A stretch of DNA of 64,000 nucleotides, from the NCBI RefSeq assembly GCF_023276405.1, contig NZ_JALRMO010000001.1:2914001-2978000 (forward strand), written 5' to 3'. Origin of the DNA: Paenibacillus hamazuiensis (GTDB lineage: Bacteria; Bacillota; Bacilli; Paenibacillales; NBRC-103111). The position numbers and the translations under genes are program-made. Positions 17,607 through 25,828 of the stretch are shown here, piece by piece; the first letter of the stretch is position 1; each line of letters begins with the position of its first letter. A model generated the notes under the pieces. It saw only the letters and a program-made list of their open reading frames with translations, ran no database searches and was not told the origin of the DNA.

Positions 17607-19583
17607 TTATTTTTTGAAGAAAAACTGCTCGCCGCTGAAATTGCCTGCGATGGCAAAACCTTTCTCCGGAATATTGCCCAGCTTCGCGTTTACGACAAGC
17701 GGTTGTTTGACGTTATCGATGTGCACGAAATACCAGACGTTTTTGTTCATTTCGCTTTTTACTTCGTCAATTGCTTTGATCGCGTCCTGAGGCGGGCTCG
17801 TGGCGACCTTGTCGATCAAATCGTAAAATTTCTTGACGTCCGCCGGCGGCTCTTCGCCTTGTTTTCCTCCGGTATCCAGCCACAGCTTCCACAATCTCCC
17901 CCAATAGTTTTGCCCCCAGTCCGCCATGTACCAAAGCGGGGTATGCGTCCAGATCATCGTCGCCTGCAGCTCGTTGGCATCGCGTCTCGAACCCCAAAGC
18001 GTCTGGTCGATCGTTTTCATCGTGACGTCAAGACCGAGTTTTTTCCAAAACTCCACGACCAGTTGAGTCAATGGCACGATATCCGGCGCTTGCGCCCCTA
18101 CTTCGATCGGAATGGTGAATTTTTTGCCGTCCGGCCCTTGACGGAAGCCGTCGGGCCCCTTTTTCATGCCCATTTCGTCAAGCAGCTTATTCGCCTGATC
18201 CAGATTAAAGGTGGAATCGACGATTTTTCCCGGCTCGGCAAAGCCGTAATAAATCGTGTCGATGATTTCCTTGCGGTCCAGCGCCAGATTAAGCGCCTTT
18301 CGGAACCTGACGTCCTGCACGACTTTGCGCCAGTTCGGGTCGTTGTACGTCTGATTGATGAAGATGTCGGTCGGCGTGACGTGCATGTCGGCAAGCAGCG
18401 TCCGGTATCCGCCTTTCTTCTCGTTTTCCTTGTAGAGCGGCATTTTGATCAGGGCGGCCGATTCGCGGGAGAAATCGACCTCGCCGGCGATCGTCTTCAT
18501 CGTCACGCTCTCGATATTTTGCACGAGCGTGCTCTGGATTTTGTCGATGTAGGGCAGTTGGTTGCCCTGGGAGTCGACTTTGAAATAATACGGATTTCTC
18601 TCATATTCCGTGACCGTGTCGGTGCTTTTCGTCATGACCCACGGGTACAGCGTCGGGAATCCGATCGCCTGCGGCCTCGTCAGCTCCCGGCTCGTAATGT
18701 CTTTGTCGTTGAACAGCTTCACCCACTCGCCTTCGGCATATTTGCCTTCCTTGAGAGCGGCTTCAAGCTGTTTCGGATCGGCATATTTCTTATGGAACTG
18801 CTTTAAGAAATGCGCCGGCTTCAAAATGTAATCGTTATAACCCCGCCAGCTTTCGATCGCGAGGCGAATCGGAAAACCGCCATACGGCTTGTCGAACGAA
18901 ATTTGGAATGTGTACTCGTCGATCACCTTGAATTTCATCGGCGTGCCGTCCGCTTTTCCGCCTGCTTTCAGCCATGCCGGGAATACGGGGGTAAGCTCCT
19001 CGTTGAACAGCACATCCTCGATGGAAAATTTCACATCCTCCGTTGTCACCGGTTTGCCGTCCGACCATTTCAGCCCTTTTCTCATGTAAAAATCGAACTG
19101 GGTTTGCTCCGGATTTACTTTGTAATCCTTCAGCACGTTGCCGGTAATTTCTTTCCCGAGAATACCCGGCGTGTTGAGCAGCGGTTCGTTGGTCATGACG
19201 AATACGTCCGCATCCCAGCCGACGACGGAAGTGACCGTGCGCAGCGTGCCGCCGTACGTTCCGATCTCGTATTTCAGCATATCGGGCGGCATCTCGTTGG
19301 CTACTTTGACGTCAGCCGGCAAGCGGTCTTTTACCGGCGGCAAATTTTTGCCTTCGAACATCGGCGCCTGCTTGAACGTCGTCGGCACTCCTCCGGCGTT
19401 TGCTCCGGCGCCCCCTCCGGCCTGACCGGTATTCGCCGGAGCGGGGGTTTCTTTTTTGTCCGTTTGTGTGGTTTGTTTTGGCGTTTCTTTGGGCGGTTCG
19501 TTTGCCGCTCCGCCGAAACAACCGCTCAAGGTCATGGACAGCAGGAAACTTGACGCCACCATCGACAAAAACGACCTTTTCAT
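17607..19583 (-). CDS. Family-5 extracellular solute-binding lipoprotein
   Basis: A 658-residue binding protein of the OppA/DppA (SBP_bac_5) family. The lipobox is L-S-G-C with Cys22, followed by a long Thr/Pro/Gly-rich tether. Family motifs include YKVNPEQTQFDFYMRKGLKWSDGKPVTTEDV (quoted in parts: FYMRKGLKWSDGKPVTTEDV) and VRFRKALNLALDRKEI. It is about 100 residues longer than E. coli OppA. As first gene of the operon it delivers substrate to the DppB/DppC permeases. Members of this family in carbohydrate loci bind oligosaccharides as well as peptides, and the isomerase at the operon end favours a sugar. AGGAGGGA precedes ATG 19583, and a strong cre site lies 38 bp upstream. Confidence 0.92.
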   Translation of the reverse strand: MKRSFLSMVASSFLLSMTLSGCFGGAANEPPKETPKQTTQTDKKETPAPANTGQAGGGAGANAGGVPTTFKQAPMFEGKNLPPVKDRLPADVKVANEMPPDMLKYEIGTYGGTLRTVTSVVGWDADVFVMTNEPLLNTPGILGKEITGNVLKDYKVNPEQTQFDFYMRKGLKWSDGKPVTTEDVKFSIEDVLFNEELTPVFPAWLKAGGKADGTPMKFKVIDEYTFQISFDKPYGGFPIRLAIESWRGYNDYILKPAHFLKQFHKKYADPKQLEAALKEGKYAEGEWVKLFNDKDITSRELTRPQAIGFPTLYPWVMTKSTDTVTEYERNPYYFKVDSQGNQLPYIDKIQSTLVQNIESVTMKTIAGEVDFSRESAALIKMPLYKENEKKGGYRTLLADMHVTPTDIFINQTYNDPNWRKVVQDVRFRKALNLALDRKEIIDTIYYGFAEPGKIVDSTFNLDQANKLLDEMGMKKGPDGFRQGPDGKKFTIPIEVGAQAPDIVPLTQLVVEFWKKLGLDVTMKTIDQTLWGSRRDANELQATMIWTHTPLWYMADWGQNYWGRLWKLWLDTGGKQGEEPPADVKKFYDLIDKVATSPPQDAIKAIDEVKSEMNKNVWYFVHIDNVKQPLVVNAKLGNIPEKGFAIAGNFSGEQFFFKK

Positions 19584-19620
19584 GTAATCCCTCCTGTTTT
19601 TTCGCGTGAGTGCGATTGTA

Positions 19621-19634
19621 TGAAAGCGCTTTAT
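19621..19634. promoter_or_regulatory. cre site (CcpA) at the family-5 operon promoter
   Basis: TGAAAGCGCTTTAT matches the palindromic cre consensus TGAAAGCGCTTTCA in 12 of 14 positions. It directly precedes a TACAAT-like -10 box on the minus strand (19613-19618), so CcpA bound here would block transcription of the operon starting at 19583. The match is direct; repression is inferred. Confidence 0.65.
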
Positions 19635-19790
19635 TATTCTAGTTTTAGCTTACGATGGCGAGGAAGAAAAAATTACTTAATCTGACGTATTCCCAAAAAT
19701 ATTAAGGAGGCTCCCACAAAAACGGAAGCAAGGTCTCCCCCTAAACAAGATGACAGAGCGTCACAATAAGATATGAAAATGTTCGAGCGG

Positions 19791-19826
19791 TTCACGGTTT
19801 AAACTCTGTTTAAACCGTGAATTCTT
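19791..19826 (+). terminator. Perfect 14-bp hairpin in the IS left end
   Basis: TTCACGGTTTAAAC and its exact complement flank the loop TCT (19791-19821), followed by ATTCTTTTT. On the plus strand this is a strong terminator-like structure. It would shield the recombinase and the structured leader from outside transcription, as seen in other insertion sequences. The palindrome is direct; the role is inferred. Confidence 0.7.
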
Positions 19827-19830
19827 TTTA

Positions 19831-19974
19831 CTACACAGTGCAGGTAAGTCGCCGGGATTTTGAGTGTACGACCTCGCCCCCTAAACTGACTTACCACACC
19901 CTGAGAACAAATCTTTGTCGCCACGAGCACACCCATCAAATTTCGGTCTGGGAGGGTGTTGGTAGCCTGTGTAG
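19831..19974 (+). ncRNA. Candidate bridge RNA of the IS110 element
   Basis: The leader folds into a three-way arrangement. The outer stem is CTACACAG (19831-19838) with CTGTGTAG (19967-19974). It encloses stem 1, GGTAAGTC/GACTTACC (19843-19850, 19888-19895), with a 37-nt loop, and directly adjacent stem 2, ACACCCT/AGGGTGT (19896-19902, 19953-19959), with a 50-nt loop. Loop 1 contains CCCCCTAAAC (19877-19886), identical to the proposed left boundary. Loop 2 contains CCCATCAAAT (19932-19941), identical to a stretch of the right end (21345-21354). Two guide-bearing loops upstream of an IS110 recombinase are what is known of bridge RNAs. Which strand each guide pairs with is not settled here. Confidence 0.65.
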
Positions 19975-19988
19975 AAAGGATGATCTAT

Positions 19989-21229
19989 TTGGATGCGATT
20001 CGTACTTGCTGCGCCGGCCTCGATGTTCATCAGGCCAACGTTGTTGTTTGCTTGTTAAAAGGCCCTCTTCATCAAAAGCCGACGAAAGTGATTCGGGAGT
20101 TTTCTACGGTACTCTCCGGCCTGCTCGAACTAGCCGACTGGCTCACTGAAGAAGGATGCACAGAGATCGCCATGGAAAGCACCGGCATCTTCTGGCAACC
20201 TGTTTACAATGTACTTGAAGCTTCTTGCACCATCACTCTGGCCAACGCTGCCCATATTAAAGCCATCAAAGGCCGTAAAACCGATATGAAAGATGCCCAA
20301 TGGATCGCAGAACTTCATCGGTGCGATTTAATCCGCGGCAGCTTTGTGCCTCCTGTGGAAATCCGCGAATTGCGAGATTTGACGAGATACCGCAAAAAAC
20401 TCGTTGGGCACGCTACCGCCGAAAGAAACCGCATCTTGAAGGTTCTCGAGATGGCTAACATTAAGCTCTCCACCTTTATGAGCGATGTTTTTGGCGTTTC
20501 CGGCCGTCTCATGCTTCAAGCTCTTGTGAATGGCGAAGTTATTGAACCCGCGCAAATCGCCGATCTTGCCAAAGCCTCTCTGCGCTCCAAGATTCCGCAA
20601 CTCGTTTCTGCTCTCAATGGTCGCGTCACCAAACACCATCGTTCCATGATCGCTAGATCGCTCAAACATCTCGAATTTCTCGAACAATCCATCGCTGAGT
20701 TAGAGGCCGACATGGAAGTATACTTCGCACCGTATCAGCGGCAATTAGAGCTATTGGATAGTATTCCTGGTGTTGGCGAGCATACCGCCAAGATCATCTT
20801 GGCTGAACTGGGAACGGATATGTCTGTATTTCCCACGGAGATGCACCTATCTTCTTGGGCAGGGCTTAGTCCGGGCAATAATGAGAGTGCCGGTAAAAAA
20901 AAAGTACTACCATAACCAAAGGCGATAAAATTCTTAAGTCTGCTCTCACAGAAGCAGCCTGGGCCGCCAGCAACACGAAATCCTACTTAGGTGCAAAGTT
21001 CTGGTCCATTACAAGTCGGCGCGGGAAAAACAAGGCTGTCATTGCGATCGCCCATAAGATTCTAGTCATTGCGTACCACATCCTATTGAAGAACGAACCG
21101 TACAAAGAACTTGGTGCGGACTATTTAGAGAAACGACGAAGCATTTCCAAGGAAGAGCTAATGATTCGTAGGCTACAAAAATTAGGTTACTCGATACAAA
21201 AAGTAGACGAACTTCCCTCAACCAGTTAG
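19989..21229 (+). pseudogene. IS110-family transposase, split by a frameshift at an A9 run
   Basis: The N-terminal DEDD (RuvC-like) domain is intact: CCAGLDVHQ with the first Asp, EIAMESTGIFW with Glu, and KTDMKDAQWIAELH with two Asp. The C-terminal Tnp domain starts at IPGVGEHTAKIILAELG and holds the presumed catalytic Ser in NNESAGKKK. Immediately after it, nine A residues (20895-20903) lead to a stop at 20913 in frame. A shift to the -1 frame restores STTITKGDKILKSALTEAAW and continues to 21229. Joined, the protein is about 413 residues, the normal size. It may be a recent inactivating mutation, an assembly slip in the homopolymer, or expression by slippage. TTG 19989 behind AAAGGA is the likely start. 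Confidence 0.85.
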
Positions 21230-21396
21230 GCTCTTTTAAAAAATATTCATTATGGGGACCGGGCATCCTATTGCCTTTTTTCGGCTTTTGACCTCATTTC
21301 AATCCATTTTCTCTTCGAAGTGACCTCGAGCTAAACGTTATTTTCCCATCAAATCCGCTGGTCTCCCCCCTAAATCCCCCCACTGGGGGGACCCCA

Positions 21397-21634
21397 GGCT
21401 TCCGAAGCCGGCTTTGCTCCGCAAAGCCCTCAAGGCGCTCGGGCGCCCTGGACCCGCCCGTAGTTCGGGAATGCTCGCTGCTAGGTCGCGTTTGTCCGGT
21501 ATGGATTTTTTACCTTCGGGTAAAAAATCCTATGCCGGACACGCTTCACTTTTGGCGCGATGCTATAGGAGTGGGTGTGTGCCTCGTGCTCGCGGGTGTC
21601 TGCCACTGTTTGCTTGCGCAAAATCGTGGCAGAC
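21397..21634. repeat. Cluster of strong hairpins (intergenic palindromic region)
   Basis: The non-coding stretch from the IS end to 21771 holds consecutive palindromes: GGCTTC-c-GAAGCC (21397-21409), GGCTTTGC-tcc-GCAAAGCC (21410-21428), GGCGC-tcgg-GCGCC (21434-21447), a long hairpin with a perfect 12-bp stem closed by a C(TTCG)G tetraloop plus TGTCCGG/CCGGACA (21493-21541), and GTCTGCCAC/GTGGCAGAC enclosing TTTGC-ttgc-GCAAA (21598-21634). No open reading frame here looks real. It resembles a repetitive extragenic palindromic element or a degraded mobile element. A 20-bp direct repeat (CTACGTGCTT core) follows at 21671 and 21705. Confidence 0.7.
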
Positions 21635-21737
21635 TCGCTTCACTACGATCTCAGCCCATACTTTCAAAATAAAAAACTACGTGCTTTACCGATGCTTAAT
21701 CCGCAAAAAATCTACGTGCTTAACCTGTATTCCAACA

Positions 21738-21763
21738 CAAAAAAAGCCCTTGGATACCAAGGG
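21738..21763 (-). terminator. Rho-independent terminator near the DUF2809 gene
   Basis: On the minus strand CCCTTGG-tat-CCAAGGG (21747-21763) is followed by CTTTTTTT. It lies just downstream of the DUF2809 gene stop and ends that transcript. Confidence 0.85.
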
Positions 21764-21770
21764 ACTGCGT

Positions 21771-22175
21771 TTAAATATGAAGTGGCTCTTTAGGCCTTTT
21801 TGTCGCTATCAGCGTATAATCCAGTGCAAAGGCGGCCGCAGCGCCAACGGTGTATCGAATCAAATCCGCATAAAGGAACCCTTTGCCGAGTATTAACCCG
21901 CCGATCAGCGTGTTCCGAATGTGGACGATCCAGTCCGCTTGGTACAGCTGGCTCAATTCGATAACATAACAGAACCCGAGACATAGGGCGAAGGCTATCG
22001 GAAGAGGTGTCCGGATGAGCCATACTCGGATGCCGAAATAGATCATGGCCGCCCAAAGAGCGTCGCCGAAATGTTTCGCCACAAAATCGGGCAGTAAAGA
22101 GGTATTCGTCCTGGAACCGAGCCCCAGCACGATGGTTACGATTACCGCTAGAATGTATTTCGCTCTTGCTTTCAT
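21771..22175 (-). CDS. DUF2809-like membrane protein
   Basis: A 134-residue integral membrane protein with about four spans (AKYILAVIVTIVLGLGSR, FGDALWAAMIYFGIRVW, PLPIAFALCLGFCYVIELSQ, and a C-terminal YTVGAAAAFALDYTL). The pattern LLPDFVAKHFGDALWA, then IELSQLYQADW, fits the DUF2809 family of small bacterial membrane proteins of unknown function. It stands alone on the minus strand between the palindromic region and the DeoR gene, with its own terminator. The family call is from memory of its motif pattern, so moderate. Confidence 0.68.
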   Translation of the reverse strand: MKARAKYILAVIVTIVLGLGSRTNTSLLPDFVAKHFGDALWAAMIYFGIRVWLIRTPLPIAFALCLGFCYVIELSQLYQADWIVHIRNTLIGGLILGKGFLYADLIRYTVGAAAAFALDYTLIATKRPKEPLHI

Positions 22176-22292
22176 CTTTTTTTCCCATCTGAAGTCTTTT
22201 ATTAAATATACGCATTATTTAACATAACACCAAAAAAGCATTTGTGGCAAACCGTTTTCTGGACAAAGCCTCACCTTTTACGCAGCATCGGC

Positions 22293-23051
22293 TTACACCA
22301 GCTTCACCGGCAAATTCAAGCCGGTTAGCCGCTGGAGCATGGAAGGATCAAGTTTGCGGTCGGCAATGATCTCGTCCACTTCTTTGAGGGGGGCCAGCAT
22401 GGCAAGCGCCTTGATCCCGAATTTGCTGTGATCGGCAAGCAGATAGGTGCGGTCCGCGATACACATCATCCGGCGTTTGATCATCGCATTCGATTCGCTG
22501 GAATCGCTTAACCCGCGTTCGAGATCGATACCTTTGCAGGAAAAAAACAGCTTGTTCACATGGTATTCCTTAAGCATTCTTTCCGCCGACGGGCCGATAT
22601 AGGAAAGCGATGCAGGCGACAGCGTGCCGCCGGTCGAAATGACCCTGATGCGCGTCCGGTCGGCGAGCTCCACGGCTACTTTGATCGCGTTGGTCAGCAC
22701 CGTAAGACGCATGTCCGGAAGCAGCCTCGCCATTTGCCATGCCGTCGTGCTGGCATCGAGAAGAATCGTGTCCCCCTCCTCGACGGCCCTCACCGCTTCT
22801 TTGGCAATGGCCATTTTTTCCTGCATATGGCTGATTTCCCTCTCCGAAAAAGGGGTCTCCCGCTCTGCGTTCTTGATGCTGATCGCCCCGCCGTGGCTTC
22901 GCACGAGCTTTCCTTCCGCTTCCAGCTTCTCCAGGTCGCGTCGAATCGTCTCTTCCGTTACCTGAAATAATCGGGCGAGTTCGACCACTCTTACGCTCCC
23001 CCCATGATCGAGAACATTCATAATTTCGCGGCGCCGCTCTGCAACCAGCAT
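22293..23051 (-). CDS. DeoR-family transcriptional regulator
   Basis: A 252-residue repressor. The N-terminal DeoR helix-turn-helix (residues 5-57) includes LARLFQVTEETIRRDLEKLEAEG, here cited for its core VTEETIRRDLEKLE. The C-terminal DeoRC sensor domain (residues 75-235) has GDTILLDASTT, an RVISTGGTL motif and FFSCKGID, and resembles sugar phosphate isomerases; such proteins respond to sugar phosphates. GGGAGGATATATTC precedes ATG 23051. A perfect cre palindrome lies 90 bp upstream, suggesting carbon catabolite control of the regulator itself. The neighbouring GH29 fucosidase is a plausible target. Confidence 0.93.
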   Translation of the reverse strand: MLVAERRREIMNVLDHGGSVRVVELARLFQVTEETIRRDLEKLEAEGKLVRSHGGAISIKNAERETPFSEREISHMQEKMAIAKEAVRAVEEGDTILLDASTTAWQMARLLPDMRLTVLTNAIKVAVELADRTRIRVISTGGTLSPASLSYIGPSAERMLKEYHVNKLFFSCKGIDLERGLSDSSESNAMIKRRMMCIADRTYLLADHSKFGIKALAMLAPLKEVDEIIADRKLDPSMLQRLTGLNLPVKLV

Positions 23052-23140
23052 GAATATATCCTCCCTAAACGGTTCATTTTATCCATGGGTAAAATCAAAT
23101 TTCAAAACACACAAGATCTGCTTCCGGGATCCCGCCGAAT

Positions 23141-23154
23141 TGACAGCGCTTTCA
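23141..23154. promoter_or_regulatory. cre site (CcpA) upstream of the DeoR gene
   Basis: TGACAGCGCTTTCA fits the degenerate cre consensus TGWNANCGNTNWCA at every fixed position except the third. It lies in the 290-bp interval between the fucosidase stop and the DeoR start. CcpA binding is inferred. Confidence 0.6.
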
Positions 23155-23292
23155 CATTGCCGCACCCGTCTTCCTGCGATGCCTTGGCCATATATACTGC
23201 CTATTCGGATAAAATGACAGATTTGCGGTTTGTTTTTTACTGCAATATATATGACCGTTTATTTTTGAATATGTTAGTTTCGCCGGAAACGG

Positions 23293-23319
23293 AAAAAAGG
23301 AGCTCCGCCAGAAGCTCCT
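23293..23319 (-). terminator. Rho-independent terminator after the fucosidase gene
   Basis: On the minus strand AGGAGCT-tctggcgg-AGCTCCT (23298-23319) is followed by TTTTT, about 23 bp after the stop codon of the GH29 gene. Confidence 0.82.
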
Positions 23320-23341
23320 TCACCCGGTAAACAACAAAACT

Positions 23342-24610
23342 CTATTCGCAGACGGACTCATCAAATTCGAGTTTGACGACCATGACCTCACCGCTCATTT
23401 CATTCGCCGGCAAACCGAGGATCCGCAGGTATGGCCGCTCCTTCCAATACACCGGCATCAGATCGACCTGCGCTTCCAGCTCCCGCCCATTATTCAGCAG
23501 CACGGCCCGCTTCGGCAGCACGTCCAGCGGCTTCAGCAAAATCGACTGCGTCTGCGGGTCGCGGTACAGGTGGACGTACAGCGTATTGGCTTTTCGCGTG
23601 ATGAGTACCTGGTCCCGCTGGATGACCTGATTCGAGCCCGCCGTCGTCATCACATCCTGATGAATCATGTCGGTGGCCGGAACCGTTCCTTCGAACGCTT
23701 CCTTGACCCGGTTATACCATGACCCGATGCTTTGCAGCGCCTCCACGTTCTCGGACGTTATCGTTCCGTCGGCTTTCGGGCCGACGTTCAGCAAGTAGTT
23801 GCCGCCCATCGCCAATATTTTGTCGATGCTCTGCATAATAAATTTGTTCGTGTAATAATCCTCGTTATCCCGATATCCCCAGCTTTCCCGGCCGAGCGAC
23901 TGGCACGCCTCCGTCGGCTTGCTGAAAACGCCGCCCTCCGGCACATGCCTCTCCGGCGTGTTGTAATCGCCTTTACCCGGACCCCGGTCGTTGATCAAAA
24001 TGCCGGGCTGCATCGAGCGAATCCACTCGTTGATGGACGGTTCGTAATATTCCGCTACATTGACGTCCCAGAACAGCTGATATATGTTCCCGTAGTTCGT
24101 GCACAGCTCTTCGATCTGCTTTTTGACGAAATCGTAGTACTTCTCGATATCCGGGTCGTCGCCGGGGCGCGGGCCGAACATTTCATGGTGCCTGCCCTGG
24201 TTCGGATAATTCGGATGATGCCAGTCCGGGCACGAATAATACAAGCTGAGCGGAAAATTACGGCGATGGCACGCCTCGGCCAGCATACCCAAAATATCTT
24301 TGCCGTACGGCGTGTTCATCACATTGTATTCCGTATGCTTCGTATTCCACATGCAGAAGCCGTCGTGATGTTTCGTCGTAAAGCAGATGTACTGCATGCC
24401 GGCGGCTTCGGCGAGATCCAGCCATGCGTCCGGATCGAAACGGGTCGGATTGAACTCGCGGATCAACTGCTCATATTCCTTGCGCTTCACCTTGCCCCGC
24501 CACAAAATTTGCTCATGCCAAGCCGGTATGGCGTAAAGCCCCCAATGCACGAACATGCCGAAGCGCCTCTCGAAAAATACGTCTCTCGCATCTTTAAAAC
24601 GTGGGATCAT
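23342..24610 (-). CDS. Alpha-L-fucosidase (GH29)
   Basis: A 422-residue glycoside hydrolase of family 29 without a signal peptide, hence cytoplasmic. It would release terminal L-fucose from imported oligosaccharides by a retaining mechanism. The substrate-binding motif HHDGF is at residues 81-85, and the likely nucleophile is Asp182 in QLFWDVN. The N-terminal FGMFVHWGLYAIPAWHEQ and the later MGGNYLLNVGPKADGTI are hallmarks of the family. ATG 24610 follows GGAGGGTATGGC. It is flanked by its own terminator and by a DeoR-type regulator. Confidence is high for the family; no fucose catabolic genes (isomerase, kinase, aldolase) are in the window. Confidence 0.92.
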   Translation of the reverse strand: MIPRFKDARDVFFERRFGMFVHWGLYAIPAWHEQILWRGKVKRKEYEQLIREFNPTRFDPDAWLDLAEAAGMQYICFTTKHHDGFCMWNTKHTEYNVMNTPYGKDILGMLAEACHRRNFPLSLYYSCPDWHHPNYPNQGRHHEMFGPRPGDDPDIEKYYDFVKKQIEELCTNYGNIYQLFWDVNVAEYYEPSINEWIRSMQPGILINDRGPGKGDYNTPERHVPEGGVFSKPTEACQSLGRESWGYRDNEDYYTNKFIMQSIDKILAMGGNYLLNVGPKADGTITSENVEALQSIGSWYNRVKEAFEGTVPATDMIHQDVMTTAGSNQVIQRDQVLITRKANTLYVHLYRDPQTQSILLKPLDVLPKRAVLLNNGRELEAQVDLMPVYWKERPYLRILGLPANEMSGEVMVVKLEFDESVCE

Positions 24611-24755
24611 GCCATACCCTCCAGTCAGCGGTTCGCCGTATAGGCTTGCATGCTCATTATAGACGCGGCGCTGCTTGCGGCGAATGGCTAAACCTACTGG
24701 TTATTTGCACAAAAGTAAGGATCCGAATCGATTCCAATGTGCACGGGTACGCCGG

Positions 24756-25823
24756 CTAGCGCCAAATATCGCCGAGGGAAAGTCCGAGTTCCGTACACAT
24801 CGTCTCGAGGCCGCTTATGACATTTTGCTTCAGCGGAATCCCGTTTGCGCTTCGCTCGCGGTAAATTTCGTTCTCCTTCTCCCCTGGGTACCTCATGCGG
24901 TCCGCCCCCTCTGCGGTAGGCGCCTCATGGATCTTTCCGATCATTTCGTCCATCAAGTCCGCAAACCCGCCCCCGGAAGGGAAAGCGTCTATGCGCAAGG
25001 CGCAAAAAGCGTGGCTCTCCTCTCCCTTACGGCGGAACATGCTGCCCCCGTCCCCCGTCAGCAGGCCGGTTAAAATATCGGAGACGAGCAGTAGGCCGAA
25101 CCCTTTATGAACGCCGTGCGACGGCGTGCTGCCGAGCGGAAGAATCGCCCCCTTCTCGGCAAAATAAACGTTCGGATCGGTAATCGGCCGGCCTTTGCCG
25201 TCCACGGCCCAACCTTCCGGCATGCTTTTCCCTTCCCACTGCAGCATATGCAGCTTGTTCGCGATCGCCATCGTCGGCGCCATATCGAGGACAAACGGAC
25301 CGTGCTTCCCTCCCGGCGCGGCAAAAGCCATCACATTGTTGCCGACCAGGCGGGACGTGCCTCCGGGGCCGGTAACGGTCGTGCCTCCGGTCGAAAAAAG
25401 CAGGCCGATCATGTTTTCCTTCGCCGCCATTTGCACATAGTAAGCTCCCGCACCGAAATGATTGCTGTTGTATACGGCAGCCCATCCCGTTCCGTAATCC
25501 TTGGCCATGCGGATCGTTTCGCTCATCGCCTTATGGCCGATGACGAAGCCGAGACCGTTATCTCCGTCCACGGAAGCGGTCGTCGGACTGCCGCAGGAGA
25601 TCTGGATATCCGGATTCGGATTAATCCGGCCACTTTGAATGCCTTTGATGTAATAGTTGTAAAGATTGATCACGCCGTGGGAATCAATCCCTCGCAGATC
25701 GGCGTCGACGAGGATGACCGCCGTCAATTCGGCGTCGCCTTGCGGTACTCCCGCCTTTTGCAAAGCGATCGAGACTAGCCGTTCCAGCTTGCGGGGGTCC
25801 GCTTTTTTAGTTGTTTCGTTCAT
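24756..25823 (-). CDS. Ldh-family (malate/L-lactate/ureidoglycolate) dehydrogenase
   Basis: A 355-residue NAD(P)-dependent oxidoreductase of the LDH2/MDH2 family, which reduces 2-oxo acids or oxidises 2-hydroxy acids and is unrelated to the classical LDH fold. Diagnostic segments are VDADLRGIDSHGVINL with the catalytic His, YNSNHFGAGAYYVQMA, and VLDMAPTMAIANK. AAGGAGCTGAGAGCA precedes ATG 25823. The gene starts only 6 bp after the stop of the acetyltransferase gene, so the two may be read together. Substrate cannot be assigned; candidates include L-lactate, malate, delta-1-piperideine-2-carboxylate or 2,3-diketo-gulonate. Confidence 0.88.
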   Translation of the reverse strand: MNETTKKADPRKLERLVSIALQKAGVPQGDAELTAVILVDADLRGIDSHGVINLYNYYIKGIQSGRINPNPDIQISCGSPTTASVDGDNGLGFVIGHKAMSETIRMAKDYGTGWAAVYNSNHFGAGAYYVQMAAKENMIGLLFSTGGTTVTGPGGTSRLVGNNVMAFAAPGGKHGPFVLDMAPTMAIANKLHMLQWEGKSMPEGWAVDGKGRPITDPNVYFAEKGAILPLGSTPSHGVHKGFGLLLVSDILTGLLTGDGGSMFRRKGEESHAFCALRIDAFPSGGGFADLMDEMIGKIHEAPTAEGADRMRYPGEKENEIYRERSANGIPLKQNVISGLETMCTELGLSLGDIWR

Positions 25824-25828
25824 TGCTC

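Larger units (their letters stand above)
19743..21371 (+). mobile_element. IS110-family insertion sequence
   Basis: An element of about 1.63 kb. The proposed ends come from the shared sequence GGTCTCCCC(C)CTAAA found at 19732-19745 on the left and 21360-21374 on the right, with a CT core at 19741-19742 and 21370-21371, as in IS621-like elements. There are no terminal inverted repeats, which is normal for IS110. It carries a DEDD/Tnp recombinase gene, a structured leader (19831-19974) and about 140 bp of non-coding right end. The right flank runs on into a palindrome-rich region, a typical target for this family. The exact ends are inferred and uncertain by some bases. Confidence 0.75.

Noticed and set aside
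17586-18806. Plus-strand open frame of about 400 codons opposite the family-5 binding-protein gene
   Set aside because: Shadow of the minus-strand gene; low-complexity Arg/Val/Asp composition, no start signals.
20895-20904. Classical -1 frameshift heptamer A-AAA-AAG in the IS110 gene
   Set aside because: The G falls in the first codon position, so the canonical heptamer is out of frame; only a plain A-tract slip remains possible.
21397-21634. Hairpin array considered as a CRISPR array or integron attC site
   Set aside because: The hairpins differ from each other, there are no regular spacers, and no attC core sites or cas or integrase genes are near.
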